The notes beneath the pieces were generated by a model, which was not told the origin of the DNA, ran no database searches, and was given only the letters and a program-made list of their open reading frames with translations. The position numbers were made by a program, and so were the translations under genes. From Alphaproteobacteria bacterium (GTDB lineage Bacteria; Pseudomonadota; Alphaproteobacteria; WRAU01; Hepatincolaceae), in contig WRAU01000007.1 of assembly GCA_009780035.1 (NCBI GenBank), forward strand, positions 20,345 to 84,344: 64,000 nt of DNA. Reading direction: 5' to 3'. This document shows, one piece after another, positions 10,281 through 17,641 of the stretch. The stretch's first letter is position 1. Every line of letters begins with the position of its first letter.

Positions 10281-10634
10281 TTATTTTAAAGGAAGTTTAG
10301 AGGCGGGTTTCTTCTTTTTCGGCTTTGGCATAGGTAGAATGCGATATAATAATACTGCTAAATCTAGCACTAATTCTTTATCGTCTATATCAACTATATA
10401 ATGTTCTTTTGCACCGTTATAAGGATAGCTTGTCTCGAGCATACGCTCATGCTTTAGGAAAACTTCTGCAACCTCCGGCAGCATTTTAGCAAATACTGTA
10501 TTATTGCAGACAAGAAAAATTGGCTTGGCATAGCAATAAATCATATATTCACCGAACATTTTTTTGTTTGTTATATCACCTGCTTCGTGCATTTGTTTAC
10601 AAGCATAATCAATAAAGTTTTTATCTGTAGCCAT
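10281..10634 (-). CDS. TfoX N-terminal domain protein
   Basis: A 117-residue protein matching the N-terminal domain of TfoX/Sxy: 'NKKMFGEYMIYCYAKPIFLVCNNTVFAKM' corresponds to the family's MFGxYxIY...F.lv.dd.lyxK pattern. The tail is Lys/Pro-rich ('PKPKKKKPASKLPLK'). The C-terminal TfoX domain is absent, as in many stand-alone bacterial proteins of this type whose function is not established. It follows ubiV on the same strand after about 60 bases and may be co-transcribed with it. Confidence 0.8.
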   Translation of the reverse strand: MATDKNFIDYACKQMHEAGDITNKKMFGEYMIYCYAKPIFLVCNNTVFAKMLPEVAEVFLKHERMLETSYPYNGAKEHYIVDIDDKELVLDLAVLLYRILPMPKPKKKKPASKLPLK

Positions 10635-10697
10635 AGAAAAAACACTTTCCTTAATAAAAATATAATTTCAATTGCGGTAGGCTAATGCTATCCAAAA

Positions 10698-11615
10698 TTA
10701 TTCAAACTTTTCATAAGTTCTACCCTCAGCACCGCGATAAAACCCATTAGAGAATTTATCACCTTTAGGAAGCAATGGCTGCATTAGGGCAAAAGCCTCG
10801 CTGCCAGATATTTTTTTATCCAGCACATCTTTAAATAACGAAATTACTTTAAGCATATCCATATAATGCGGAGATATTCTAAAAATATTTACACCCATAT
10901 CCTTAAGTTCTCCTACCTCGCTAATTAAATTTGCATAAGTATAAGACATGGTTTGCGTGCCGTTAACGGTTAAAAAATTCTCGTCTGTTAATGTAGATAT
11001 AGTTTTGCCATTATAATCTTTTTCACATACATATTTACAATCATCTTTAGAAGTATGATGAATTCTTGCATGATAGCATCTTGCAGCAATTGCTAAGGGC
11101 ATGCGTCCAAAGGCAAAAATCTCTTTTTCAGTTTTAGGGTTGGCTGCTGCTGAGATAACTTTAAGAGATTCTCTATCAATTTCATAAGGAAAGCAGAACC
11201 GTTTAGCCCCTTGTGTTTCTAAGGTTTTAACTGTTCCTTCATTATACACATTAACAGTAGGACCTATAATGTAGGGCTTATCTTTTAATAAACCTAAAAG
11301 CCCAACATCATTTACTTCTATTAAAGTATTGCTTTGAGCTTTTTCTATTAATTTTTTGCAAACATTCATTTCTAAGTCGCTTAGAATTAAAGAAAAAGTA
11401 GAAAAATGGACTTTTTTTCCGGCTTTAGTTAGTCTATCTACAACATTTTCAAAGGCTGCTTCAAAAAATGGATACCTTTTATAGCAAACTACTTCACCCA
11501 AATATACTTCATCGATGTTTGATTCTTCAGCAATTTTGAAGTAAAAGTCTTGCCAATCGTTTACTTTCCAGTTGAATAGACAGGCTCCCAATGTTAATTT
11601 ATAATCTACAGCCAT
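10698..11615 (-). CDS. ubiV: UbiV, U32-family subunit of the O2-independent ubiquinone hydroxylase system
   Basis: A 305-residue peptidase-U32-family protein. With UbiU it forms a 4Fe-4S heterodimer that allows ring hydroxylation of the ubiquinone precursor without oxygen, using prephenate as oxygen donor (family knowledge). Cys44, Cys180, Cys193 and Cys197 are present; the last three have the same numbering and spacing as the iron-sulfur ligands of E. coli UbiV. The neighbours ubiU (10-base overlap upstream) and ubiT settle the assignment over other U32 proteases. Expected in the cytoplasm. Confidence 0.93.
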   Translation of the reverse strand: MAVDYKLTLGACLFNWKVNDWQDFYFKIAEESNIDEVYLGEVVCYKRYPFFEAAFENVVDRLTKAGKKVHFSTFSLILSDLEMNVCKKLIEKAQSNTLIEVNDVGLLGLLKDKPYIIGPTVNVYNEGTVKTLETQGAKRFCFPYEIDRESLKVISAAANPKTEKEIFAFGRMPLAIAARCYHARIHHTSKDDCKYVCEKDYNGKTISTLTDENFLTVNGTQTMSYTYANLISEVGELKDMGVNIFRISPHYMDMLKVISLFKDVLDKKISGSEAFALMQPLLPKGDKFSNGFYRGAEGRTYEKFE

Positions 11616-12592
11616 TTTCGCACATATGCTCCTGTGGTGTTGGTGTTGCCCTCTGATAGTTTTTCAACATCTGGTATATCATAAGGCTTACCCTGATTAA
11701 CTGCATCAACTGCAGTGCGGAATTGTTTAACAATAGATTCCACATAGGCTTTTCCTCTTTGACGGCCTTCTATTTTTAAAGCGCTAACGCCAGCTTCTAA
11801 TAGTTCTGGCAGTTTATCAATAATTGACAGCGAAGTTGGTTCTTCAAATAAATATGATGTTTCATCATCAACATTAAATCTACCTTTGCAAATGGTTGGA
11901 TAACCAGGAGATTCTTCTTTTTTAAAAGAATTAATTACCGAATTATTCAGTTTGCTTACAAGACTTCGTCCTCTATCTTCATACTCTACAAATTCCGCCG
12001 GCGAACAGACGCCGTTCTTGTTGGGAGATTTTCCAGTAATATAAGAAGAAAGCGAGCATTTGCCTTCTGCCATTACACATAATCCGCCGTAAACAAAAAC
12101 TTCAATTTCTGCATTGGTTCTTTCTTTAAATTGTTTAATTTGCCGCAAGGTTAAAACTCTTGGCAAAACCACTCGGCTAACCTCGTAAGTATTAATGAAA
12201 TAATTGATTGCCTCTATACTTGAGGCAGTGGCTTGAACAGAAAGATGTCTTTTTAAATTAGGGTGATTCTTATGAGCATAATCAAGCAAGCCAATATCTG
12301 CTAAAATTACTGCATAAGCACCAGCTTCTTCTGCATCGACAAGAGCTTTATGCCAAATATCTAATTTACCGGCAGTAGGGTAAGTATTAATTGCCACTAA
12401 AACTTTACTTCCTTTAGATTTTGCATAAGCTATGCCTTCATGCAGTTCTTCAGTAGAAAAGTTAAGTCCTGGAAAATTTCTGGCATTGGTTTCGTTTCTA
12501 AAGCCGCAATAAACTGTATCAGCCCCTGCGTCTACTGCGGTTTTTAAGGCTGATGGAGTTCCTGCCGGGCACACAATTTCTAGTTTCTTCAT
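11606..12592 (-). CDS. ubiU: UbiU, U32-family subunit of the O2-independent ubiquinone hydroxylase system
   Basis: A 328-residue U32-family protein starting 'KLEIVCPAGTPSALKTAVDAGADTVYCG'-like in the way all UbiU do. Cys172, Cys179, Cys196 and Cys235 reproduce exactly the spacing of the four 4Fe-4S ligands known in E. coli UbiU (169, 176, 193, 232). Partner of UbiV, encoded immediately downstream with overlapping ends. A perfect FNR-type palindrome lies 32-45 bases before its ATG, which fits known Fnr control of ubiUV in E. coli. Confidence 0.95.
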   Translation of the reverse strand: MKKLEIVCPAGTPSALKTAVDAGADTVYCGFRNETNARNFPGLNFSTEELHEGIAYAKSKGSKVLVAINTYPTAGKLDIWHKALVDAEEAGAYAVILADIGLLDYAHKNHPNLKRHLSVQATASSIEAINYFINTYEVSRVVLPRVLTLRQIKQFKERTNAEIEVFVYGGLCVMAEGKCSLSSYITGKSPNKNGVCSPAEFVEYEDRGRSLVSKLNNSVINSFKKEESPGYPTICKGRFNVDDETSYLFEEPTSLSIIDKLPELLEAGVSALKIEGRQRGKAYVESIVKQFRTAVDAVNQGKPYDIPDVEKLSEGNTNTTGAYVRKWL

Positions 12593-12623
12593 TTTTTTGC
12601 CTTCATATCGTTAAAATAAAAAA

Positions 12624-12637
12624 TTGATATTTATCAA
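12624..12637. promoter_or_regulatory. FNR-type palindrome TTGATATTTATCAA between ubiT and ubiU
   Basis: TTGAT-N4-ATCAA matches the FNR/Crp-family anaerobic consensus at all ten specified positions. Its centre is 38 bases upstream of the ubiU ATG and the element abuts the ubiT stop codon. On the coding strand it is followed by a T-rich stretch, so a weak hairpin/terminator for ubiT is an alternative reading. No clear -10 box could be placed at the class II distance. Confidence 0.5.
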
Positions 12638-13324
12638 TTAAGAATTATTATAGTCTGATTTTTTCCTAATTTCTTCTTTTTTTATTTTATTGATAACTGT
12701 TTTAAGATTATCAAGGTCTTCCTCTGCTTCAATTATTCTATTTTTTATAGAAGCAATATCTTTATTAGTTTTTGAAAGAATTGCTGAAGTAATTGTATTT
12801 AAGCTATTTTGAAGGATACTATATTTTTCTACAGTTTTATTGCCAATTTTTTTAGCAGCATTTTCAAAAGGAGCTGCCATTGATGATAAATCGGCAATGA
12901 TATTCATATCCTCACCATCTACAGCATTTCGTAAAGCTACACTTGCCGCTGTTGAACCTTCTATTACTAATTCGTTTGAAAAAAACATGGCATCACCATC
13001 GGCATTGCCTTCAAACAGCTGCAGTAAATTACTAAGACTTCCCTTAATAGTAGCTGCTACATTAACATGCTCGCTGCGATGGATGGCTTTTAAAACAGGG
13101 GAGGTAAGGGATGGTTTTAAATAAAAAACAAAAGGTAAATCCGTTGCGTCTATTATGAAATCAAATTCTTCACCGGAAAGTCTTTCAAAAATACGAGGAT
13201 GTTTTTCCTGCATTATTTTAAGTGATTTATCTAAAAAAGGCTGTAAAAAAGATAAAGGAACTTTTTTAAAAAAAATTCCTAGAAGCAAAACCACTGATAA
13301 ATCGTTTTTTGTATCACTGCTCAT
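12638..13324 (-). CDS. ubiT: UbiT, SCP2-domain accessory factor of O2-independent ubiquinone synthesis
   Basis: A 228-residue protein with an SCP2 sterol-carrier-like domain (about 25-150). The segments 'LPFVFYLKPS' and 'DGDAMFFSNELVIEGSTAASVALRNAVDGEDMNI' (shown in parts) match YhbT/UbiT, which binds isoprenoid quinone intermediates. The C-terminal 60 residues are a predicted coiled coil rich in Glu/Lys, longer than in E. coli UbiT (about 170 residues). It is the first gene of the ubiT-ubiU-ubiV order, which also fixes the identity. Confidence 0.88.
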   Translation of the reverse strand: MSSDTKNDLSVVLLLGIFFKKVPLSFLQPFLDKSLKIMQEKHPRIFERLSGEEFDFIIDATDLPFVFYLKPSLTSPVLKAIHRSEHVNVAATIKGSLSNLLQLFEGNADGDAMFFSNELVIEGSTAASVALRNAVDGEDMNIIADLSSMAAPFENAAKKIGNKTVEKYSILQNSLNTITSAILSKTNKDIASIKNRIIEAEEDLDNLKTVINKIKKEEIRKKSDYNNS

Positions 13325-13360
13325 AATGCCTTACTGCTTATAATATTGAATACTGGCAAT

Positions 13361-13403
13361 CCGATTACATAATCGGCGGGCTAATTATTATAAAAAACCG
13401 CCG
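13361..13403. repeat. Paired inverted repeats upstream of ubiT
   Basis: CCGATTA-CA-TAATCGG (13361-13376) is followed by an overlapping CGGCGG ... CCGCCG pair (13374-13403). They lie between the end of the PBP-like gene and ubiT, both on the minus strand, so they could end the upstream transcript or bind a regulator. Confidence 0.4.
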
Positions 13404-13432
13404 CAATTAATTAATACCAGTGCCATCTAAAT

Positions 13433-16171
13433 TTATTGTTGTAATAAATTCATAACATTTCCAACTAATACTTCAAGACTTTCAGTGGTATCTTTGAACT
13501 TTTTATCGCCGTTTATGTCTCCTAACCATAAAGCAATTATATACTCATCATTAAAGATAATAGCAGATTGGAAATCCATCATAATAAAGAAAGTGTTTCC
13601 TCTATTTGTGGTTATGGTGTTAAAGTAAACATTCTTTAATAGCTCGGTATAAGTTCTTCTTAATGTGATAAGTGTTTTCATATCATATTTAGATTCGTTG
13701 ATGCCATTGATATTATCAATTATTTGAGTTTCAATAATTGAAGGTTCAGCTTGGAATGCTGTATAAGACCTAGTAATATCAAAGAAATTAACTCTTACAT
13801 CCCCGTTAAGCAAATCTGGCATTGCAATAGGTGCTGTTGGAGTTATTCTTAATCTATTAAACATATCCTCAAATTCTTTTGCGGTAAGTGCTGAGAAGAA
13901 ATTATTTTCTAAATAAGTTAGTTTTTCAGCCAGCATTTTTCTAATACCGCTTGGCATAACTGCTAAATCTTTTGATTCTATGGTTTGCAGTTCGCTAACC
14001 GTCATTTTAACTTCAGTTGTATTGAAAGTTAAATTTGGATTAACTATCGGCGGCACAAACTGCTCAATTCTTTTATTAGAGAATATTAAATTTTGATAGT
14101 TGGAATCTAATATCTGAGTTGGCACATCTTTTTTATTATCCAGCAAAGTTAAATACATCCATGGCTTAAGCGAATTATAGACAAAAGTTTCTGGATAAGT
14201 ATTTTTAAAATACAATTTGCCGTCAACCATAGTTGTAGTAAGCCCAACTAATAATTGATTATTTTGAATAACAATAGCAGAACCTTCTGGAATGTTATTT
14301 CTTCTTAATTGCTCGCCTAGCAAAGAGGAAAGGGCATTTTGCAAAGCATTAGAGAAAGTGGTTTTCACTGTAATATCATAGCTTTCAGGGAAGTGTTCAT
14401 AACCAGACAAGAATAAGCTATCTAAATAAATTGAGAAAGAAGTTCTTGGAATTTTTGCATTACTGCTAGCTTTTTTGTATTCATCTAAAATATTTTCCCT
14501 AAGATCTTCTGGAACATAATCATTAGCTATCATCATATCTAAAATATTTTCTACTGTAATCTCGTAGTTAGGGTAATATTTCTTATTATTATCGTAAAGA
14601 AGTTTCAGCATAAATAAAGCATGAGGAACATCCATAGTATTTGGATCAACTTTTTCAAAATAGTTGATAAAAGACGCTTTCATTCCTATCTGATAATTGG
14701 AGAAATAAGTTACATTTAACAGCAGCTCAAAGAAATTTCCTAAAGATACTTTCTCTTTAAGCCAATTTACTAAGAGGTAATTTTTAATAGGATTAATATA
14801 TCTGGCAACAAATCCTGTAGTATCAGGCTGATAAAATTTAGTCATTATAATATTAATGGAAGAAAATTCACAGTTAGGAGAAGCCATATCTTCCGGACCT
14901 TTAAAAATTTTACAGCCATTAATTATATAAAAATCGTTTCTGCTGAAAATTTCATTGTTAGCACCGGCAACTTCAGTAAGATAATAAGTATCAATTCTAT
15001 CATTAGGAAGCAATGGTTGATCGCTTGGAGCAAACTCGTTTTGCATCTCAAATCCTATATTAATATCAGATTGACCCATAAATAAATTATTTGCCCAATC
15101 AAGAAATTTGTTGGGGATTGCCGTTGCCACATCGGAAATCGTGCCGAAAATGCTGGTGTTTCTTCTAAATATACTTTCTCTAGGAGCATTAATATAATTG
15201 CGGTATTCTAAAATTAGAAAATTTATAAAGTCTTGATCTACTTTTACATTTTCAACAGGAATTCTTTCTACAGATGCCTGTTCCTTAGCCTTTTGATAAA
15301 TTAGCTCATTCAAGGCATGAAGTGCAATAAAAGCATGTTCAAAGTTGCTTGAAATATTAGCAGCATAAGTAAGAGTTCTTGGCTCTCTTTTGGTTTCAAA
15401 TATTTTAGCATCGCGGCTATCTACTATTTTAATGGAAAGCGGTTTATTAATGGAAGCTAAAATTGGAACTAATGGATTGGCTTGATTTAAGAAAGTGCCA
15501 ATCATAAACATCATAACAATTAAAGCAAAAATCATAAAAGCTAAAACTTTTAATTGATTATTTACGATTCCTTTACCATCAACAGTTTTAGATAAAGCCT
15601 GAATATAACTTTCAGTTTCTTCTGTATCTACGCCTCTAGCCGACTGCAGTCTAATAGCTTGCTCTGATCTATGCTTACGATTTTGCTCTACTAATGATCT
15701 AATGTTCCCGTTAAGACCGTCGCCGGTTTTCTGTCTATTTTTATAAGCGTCTTTTACCTCATTCCTAATTGAAAAAGATGGAAGCCTTACCTGTTTATGC
15801 TTATTAAGAGAACCCTCGAGTTCATAATCTTCCCCCGCGTTTCTTCCTGTATATGTGCGGTTGCTAGTAGGTTTTGGTGAAGAATTATCTTCTCTAGATT
15901 CAGGTGCTTTGCTGGGAGAAGCATACCTGCTAGATGCTGATGAGCTTGAGCCCCGATTGGAAGAGTTTCTCGTTGAGCCTGATCTGCCTGTGGAATTTCT
16001 ATTATTTTCTCTATTAAGGATTAAAAAATTAAAGTTCTTATCAGAAAAATTATTATTATTAAAATTACTAAACCCCGCTAAAGAATATTTAAGTTTATTT
16101 TCACCTGGGAAAATTTTTTGACATAATTCTTTATAAGCAGAGTTTAAAAATATTTTTTTTAAAAAATTCAC
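13433..16171 (-). CDS. Degenerate class A penicillin-binding-protein-like membrane protein with a disordered cytoplasmic head
   Basis: 912 residues. Residues about 35-125 are Asn/Ser/Arg-rich and disordered; one transmembrane helix spans about 208-229, so the rest should face the periplasm. Residues 245-565 follow the glycosyltransferase-51 pattern: 'AFIALHALNELIY' at the AFIAIEDxxFY position, then 'PIKNYLLVNWLKEKVSLGNF', 'FELLLNVTYFSNYQIGMKAS' and 'INYFEKVD', matching RKI.E...A..LE...sK.eILE.YLN..yfG...GI.aA...YFgK. Residues 598-690 and 790-890 follow the transpeptidase: 'VKTTFSNALQNAL', 'YNSLKPWMYLTLLDNKKDVP' and 'IIFNDEYIIALWLGDINGD'. Key residues are lost: the GT51 Glu of IAIED reads LHA, the SxxK serine is Asn666 (NSLK), and no KTG is seen. 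I infer a pseudoenzyme. Confidence 0.65.
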   Translation of the reverse strand: MNFLKKIFLNSAYKELCQKIFPGENKLKYSLAGFSNFNNNNFSDKNFNFLILNRENNRNSTGRSGSTRNSSNRGSSSSASSRYASPSKAPESREDNSSPKPTSNRTYTGRNAGEDYELEGSLNKHKQVRLPSFSIRNEVKDAYKNRQKTGDGLNGNIRSLVEQNRKHRSEQAIRLQSARGVDTEETESYIQALSKTVDGKGIVNNQLKVLAFMIFALIVMMFMIGTFLNQANPLVPILASINKPLSIKIVDSRDAKIFETKREPRTLTYAANISSNFEHAFIALHALNELIYQKAKEQASVERIPVENVKVDQDFINFLILEYRNYINAPRESIFRRNTSIFGTISDVATAIPNKFLDWANNLFMGQSDINIGFEMQNEFAPSDQPLLPNDRIDTYYLTEVAGANNEIFSRNDFYIINGCKIFKGPEDMASPNCEFSSINIIMTKFYQPDTTGFVARYINPIKNYLLVNWLKEKVSLGNFFELLLNVTYFSNYQIGMKASFINYFEKVDPNTMDVPHALFMLKLLYDNNKKYYPNYEITVENILDMMIANDYVPEDLRENILDEYKKASSNAKIPRTSFSIYLDSLFLSGYEHFPESYDITVKTTFSNALQNALSSLLGEQLRRNNIPEGSAIVIQNNQLLVGLTTTMVDGKLYFKNTYPETFVYNSLKPWMYLTLLDNKKDVPTQILDSNYQNLIFSNKRIEQFVPPIVNPNLTFNTTEVKMTVSELQTIESKDLAVMPSGIRKMLAEKLTYLENNFFSALTAKEFEDMFNRLRITPTAPIAMPDLLNGDVRVNFFDITRSYTAFQAEPSIIETQIIDNINGINESKYDMKTLITLRRTYTELLKNVYFNTITTNRGNTFFIMMDFQSAIIFNDEYIIALWLGDINGDKKFKDTTESLEVLVGNVMNLLQQ

Positions 16172-16196
16172 AGAGAAACCTTCTAAATTTTATTAT

Positions 16197-16273
16197 TGGC
16201 GTACCCGAGAAGACTTGAACTCCTAACCTTCTGATTCGTAGTCAGATGCTCTATCCAGTTGAGCTACGGGTAC
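16197..16273 (-). tRNA. tRNA-Arg(ACG)
   Basis: On the minus strand the gene reads GTACCCG at the 5' end and CGGGTAC-G-CCA at the 3' end, a perfect acceptor stem with encoded CCA (16197-16199). The anticodon loop is CTACGAA, giving ACG. D-arm AGCTCAACTGGATAGAGC and T-loop TTCAAGT are standard. Confidence 0.95.
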
Positions 16274-16397
16274 TTACTTCATAAAAACCCACAACATTTA
16301 ATGTTGTTATAATAATTAGTATATATTAATATACATATTATCATATATTATTGTATAATTAAAAAAAATCAAGATATATTTAACTTAGGTGTGATTT

Positions 16398-16778
16398 ATG
16401 ATAAGATTTTTCATAAGTATCTTTATTTGTTTATTTGTATTTAGCACTGCGGAGGCTTCGCTGTTTCGCGATAATATTTTTATCGGCAAAAATAAAGAGA
16501 AATATTCTTATTTTTTCAGCATTACAGAATTTACTTCAATAAAAGATATAGAACAAAAACTTCGCAGCAAAAAATTTTCGCTGAAAAAAAATACAAAGCT
16601 ACTGGTAATATTAGAAATGCCTAATAATTTAAGCTCATCAAAGCAAGAAGCCCTGTGGGTGCAGCTTGGCGATTTAAAAACCAGCTTTAATAATACCCCG
16701 TATCATTTCATCACAAAATTCAATGGCATAGTAGATAAAAATCTTTCCATGTATGTAGTCCATTTATACTATAAATAA
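16398..16778 (+). CDS. Small exported protein of unknown function
   Basis: A 126-residue protein with a clear Sec signal peptide (residues 1-21, ending 'STAEA'). The mature part is about 105 residues, Lys/Phe-rich, without cysteines or a recognisable domain. It sits between tRNA-Arg and rpmH on the plus strand. Not recognised; likely periplasmic. Confidence 0.6.
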   Translation: MIRFFISIFICLFVFSTAEASLFRDNIFIGKNKEKYSYFFSITEFTSIKDIEQKLRSKKFSLKKNTKLLVILEMPNNLSSSKQEALWVQLGDLKTSFNNTPYHFITKFNGIVDKNLSMYVVHLYYK

Positions 16779-16780
16779 AG

Positions 16781-16809
16781 TTGACTAATAATTTTATTTG
16801 ATATAGTAT
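16781..16809 (+). promoter_or_regulatory. Putative sigma-70 promoter of the rpmH operon
   Basis: TTGACT (16781-16786) with TATAGT at 16802-16807 (15-base spacer) or TAGTAT at 16804-16809 (17-base spacer). It starts directly after the stop of the preceding gene, 63 bases before the rpmH start codon. Confidence 0.5.
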
Positions 16810-16848
16810 ATTGCTTACTTGTAGATTGAAAATTAAGGAGAGAAACCC

Positions 16849-16983
16849 TTGAAAAGAACTTATCAGCCTAGTAAATTGGTTAGAAAAAGAAGGCACGGCT
16901 TTAGAGTTAGAATGGCTACTAAAGGCGGAAGAAAAGTATTAGCGGCTAGACGCGCAAAAGGGCGTTATGTATTAAGTGCATAA
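16849..16983 (+). CDS. rpmH: 50S ribosomal protein L34
   Basis: A 44-residue protein '[20 protein letters not shown]...' ending '[10 protein letters not shown]', the full L34 family sequence. The start codon is TTG, supported by AAGGAG at 16835-16840, eight bases upstream. First gene of the conserved rpmH-rnpA-yidD-yidC-engB operon; its last eight bases overlap rnpA. Confidence 0.97.
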   Translation: MKRTYQPSKLVRKRRHGFRVRMATKGGRKVLAARRAKGRYVLSA

Positions 16984-17326
16984 TACACAAATAAAGCGGA
17001 TAGTAAAAGCTAAGCAATTTTCTAATCTTAAAAAAAATGGAGACAAATTGGTTTATAAACCGTTTGTTATTCTTTATTTAAAGGAAGAAAACTTATTAGA
17101 AGAAGTTTATATCGGCTTTATTGCTAGTTCTAAACTTGGAAATGCGGTTGCACGCAATCGGGTAAAAAGAAGACTAAGAAATATAGCCATGAGTGTTTTA
17201 AGCAGTATTGATACTCATGGTTTTTCTATTTGTGTAATTGGCAGACATAGTGCATTTGATTACGATTTTGCCAAAATGAAGGATTTATTCACTCATGCCA
17301 TTAAAAAAATTGTTGCAGCAAAATAG
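16976..17326 (+). CDS. rnpA: Ribonuclease P protein component
   Basis: A 116-residue basic protein that assists the RNase P RNA in cutting tRNA 5' leaders. The signature '[14 protein letters not shown]' is the conserved RNR motif. The GTG start at 16976 lies inside the end of rpmH, an overlap consistent with translational coupling. No RNase P RNA gene was found in this window. Confidence 0.95.
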   Translation: MHNTQIKRIVKAKQFSNLKKNGDKLVYKPFVILYLKEENLLEEVYIGFIASSKLGNAVARNRVKRRLRNIAMSVLSSIDTHGFSICVIGRHSAFDYDFAKMKDLFTHAIKKIVAAK

Positions 17327-17630
17327 AGAATCAGATTCGCATAAATTGCTTGGTAAAGTAATTTATATTGTGTTGAGTTTTTTTAAAGTATTTGGGAAAA
17401 TATTTTCTTATATGGCGATTGGTTTTGTAAAGTTTTATCAAACAGTAATTTCGCCTTATTTAGCGCCGTCATGCCGCTATACTCCCACATGTTCGCAGTA
17501 TGCTATAGAAAGCTATAAAACACACAATATATTTTTTGCGACTATTTTAGTGTTAAAAAGAATTTTAAAATGCAGTCCGCTTGGAGGCTATGGCTACGAT
17601 CCAGTTCCTAAGAGAAAACATAAGATTTAA
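17295..17630 (+). CDS. yidD: Membrane protein insertion efficiency factor YidD
   Basis: A 111-residue protein with the YidD core: 'FYQTVISPYLAPSCRYTPTC' then 'SQYAIESY' and 'CSPLGGYGYDP', including the conserved Cys residues. An N-terminal extension of about 35 residues contains a hydrophobic segment. The ATG lies inside rnpA (32-base overlap). It sits as usual between rnpA and yidC, and helps YidC-dependent insertion. Confidence 0.95.
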   Translation: MPLKKLLQQNRESDSHKLLGKVIYIVLSFFKVFGKIFSYMAIGFVKFYQTVISPYLAPSCRYTPTCSQYAIESYKTHNIFFATILVLKRILKCSPLGGYGYDPVPKRKHKI

Positions 17631-17641
17631 GAGGTTTATTA

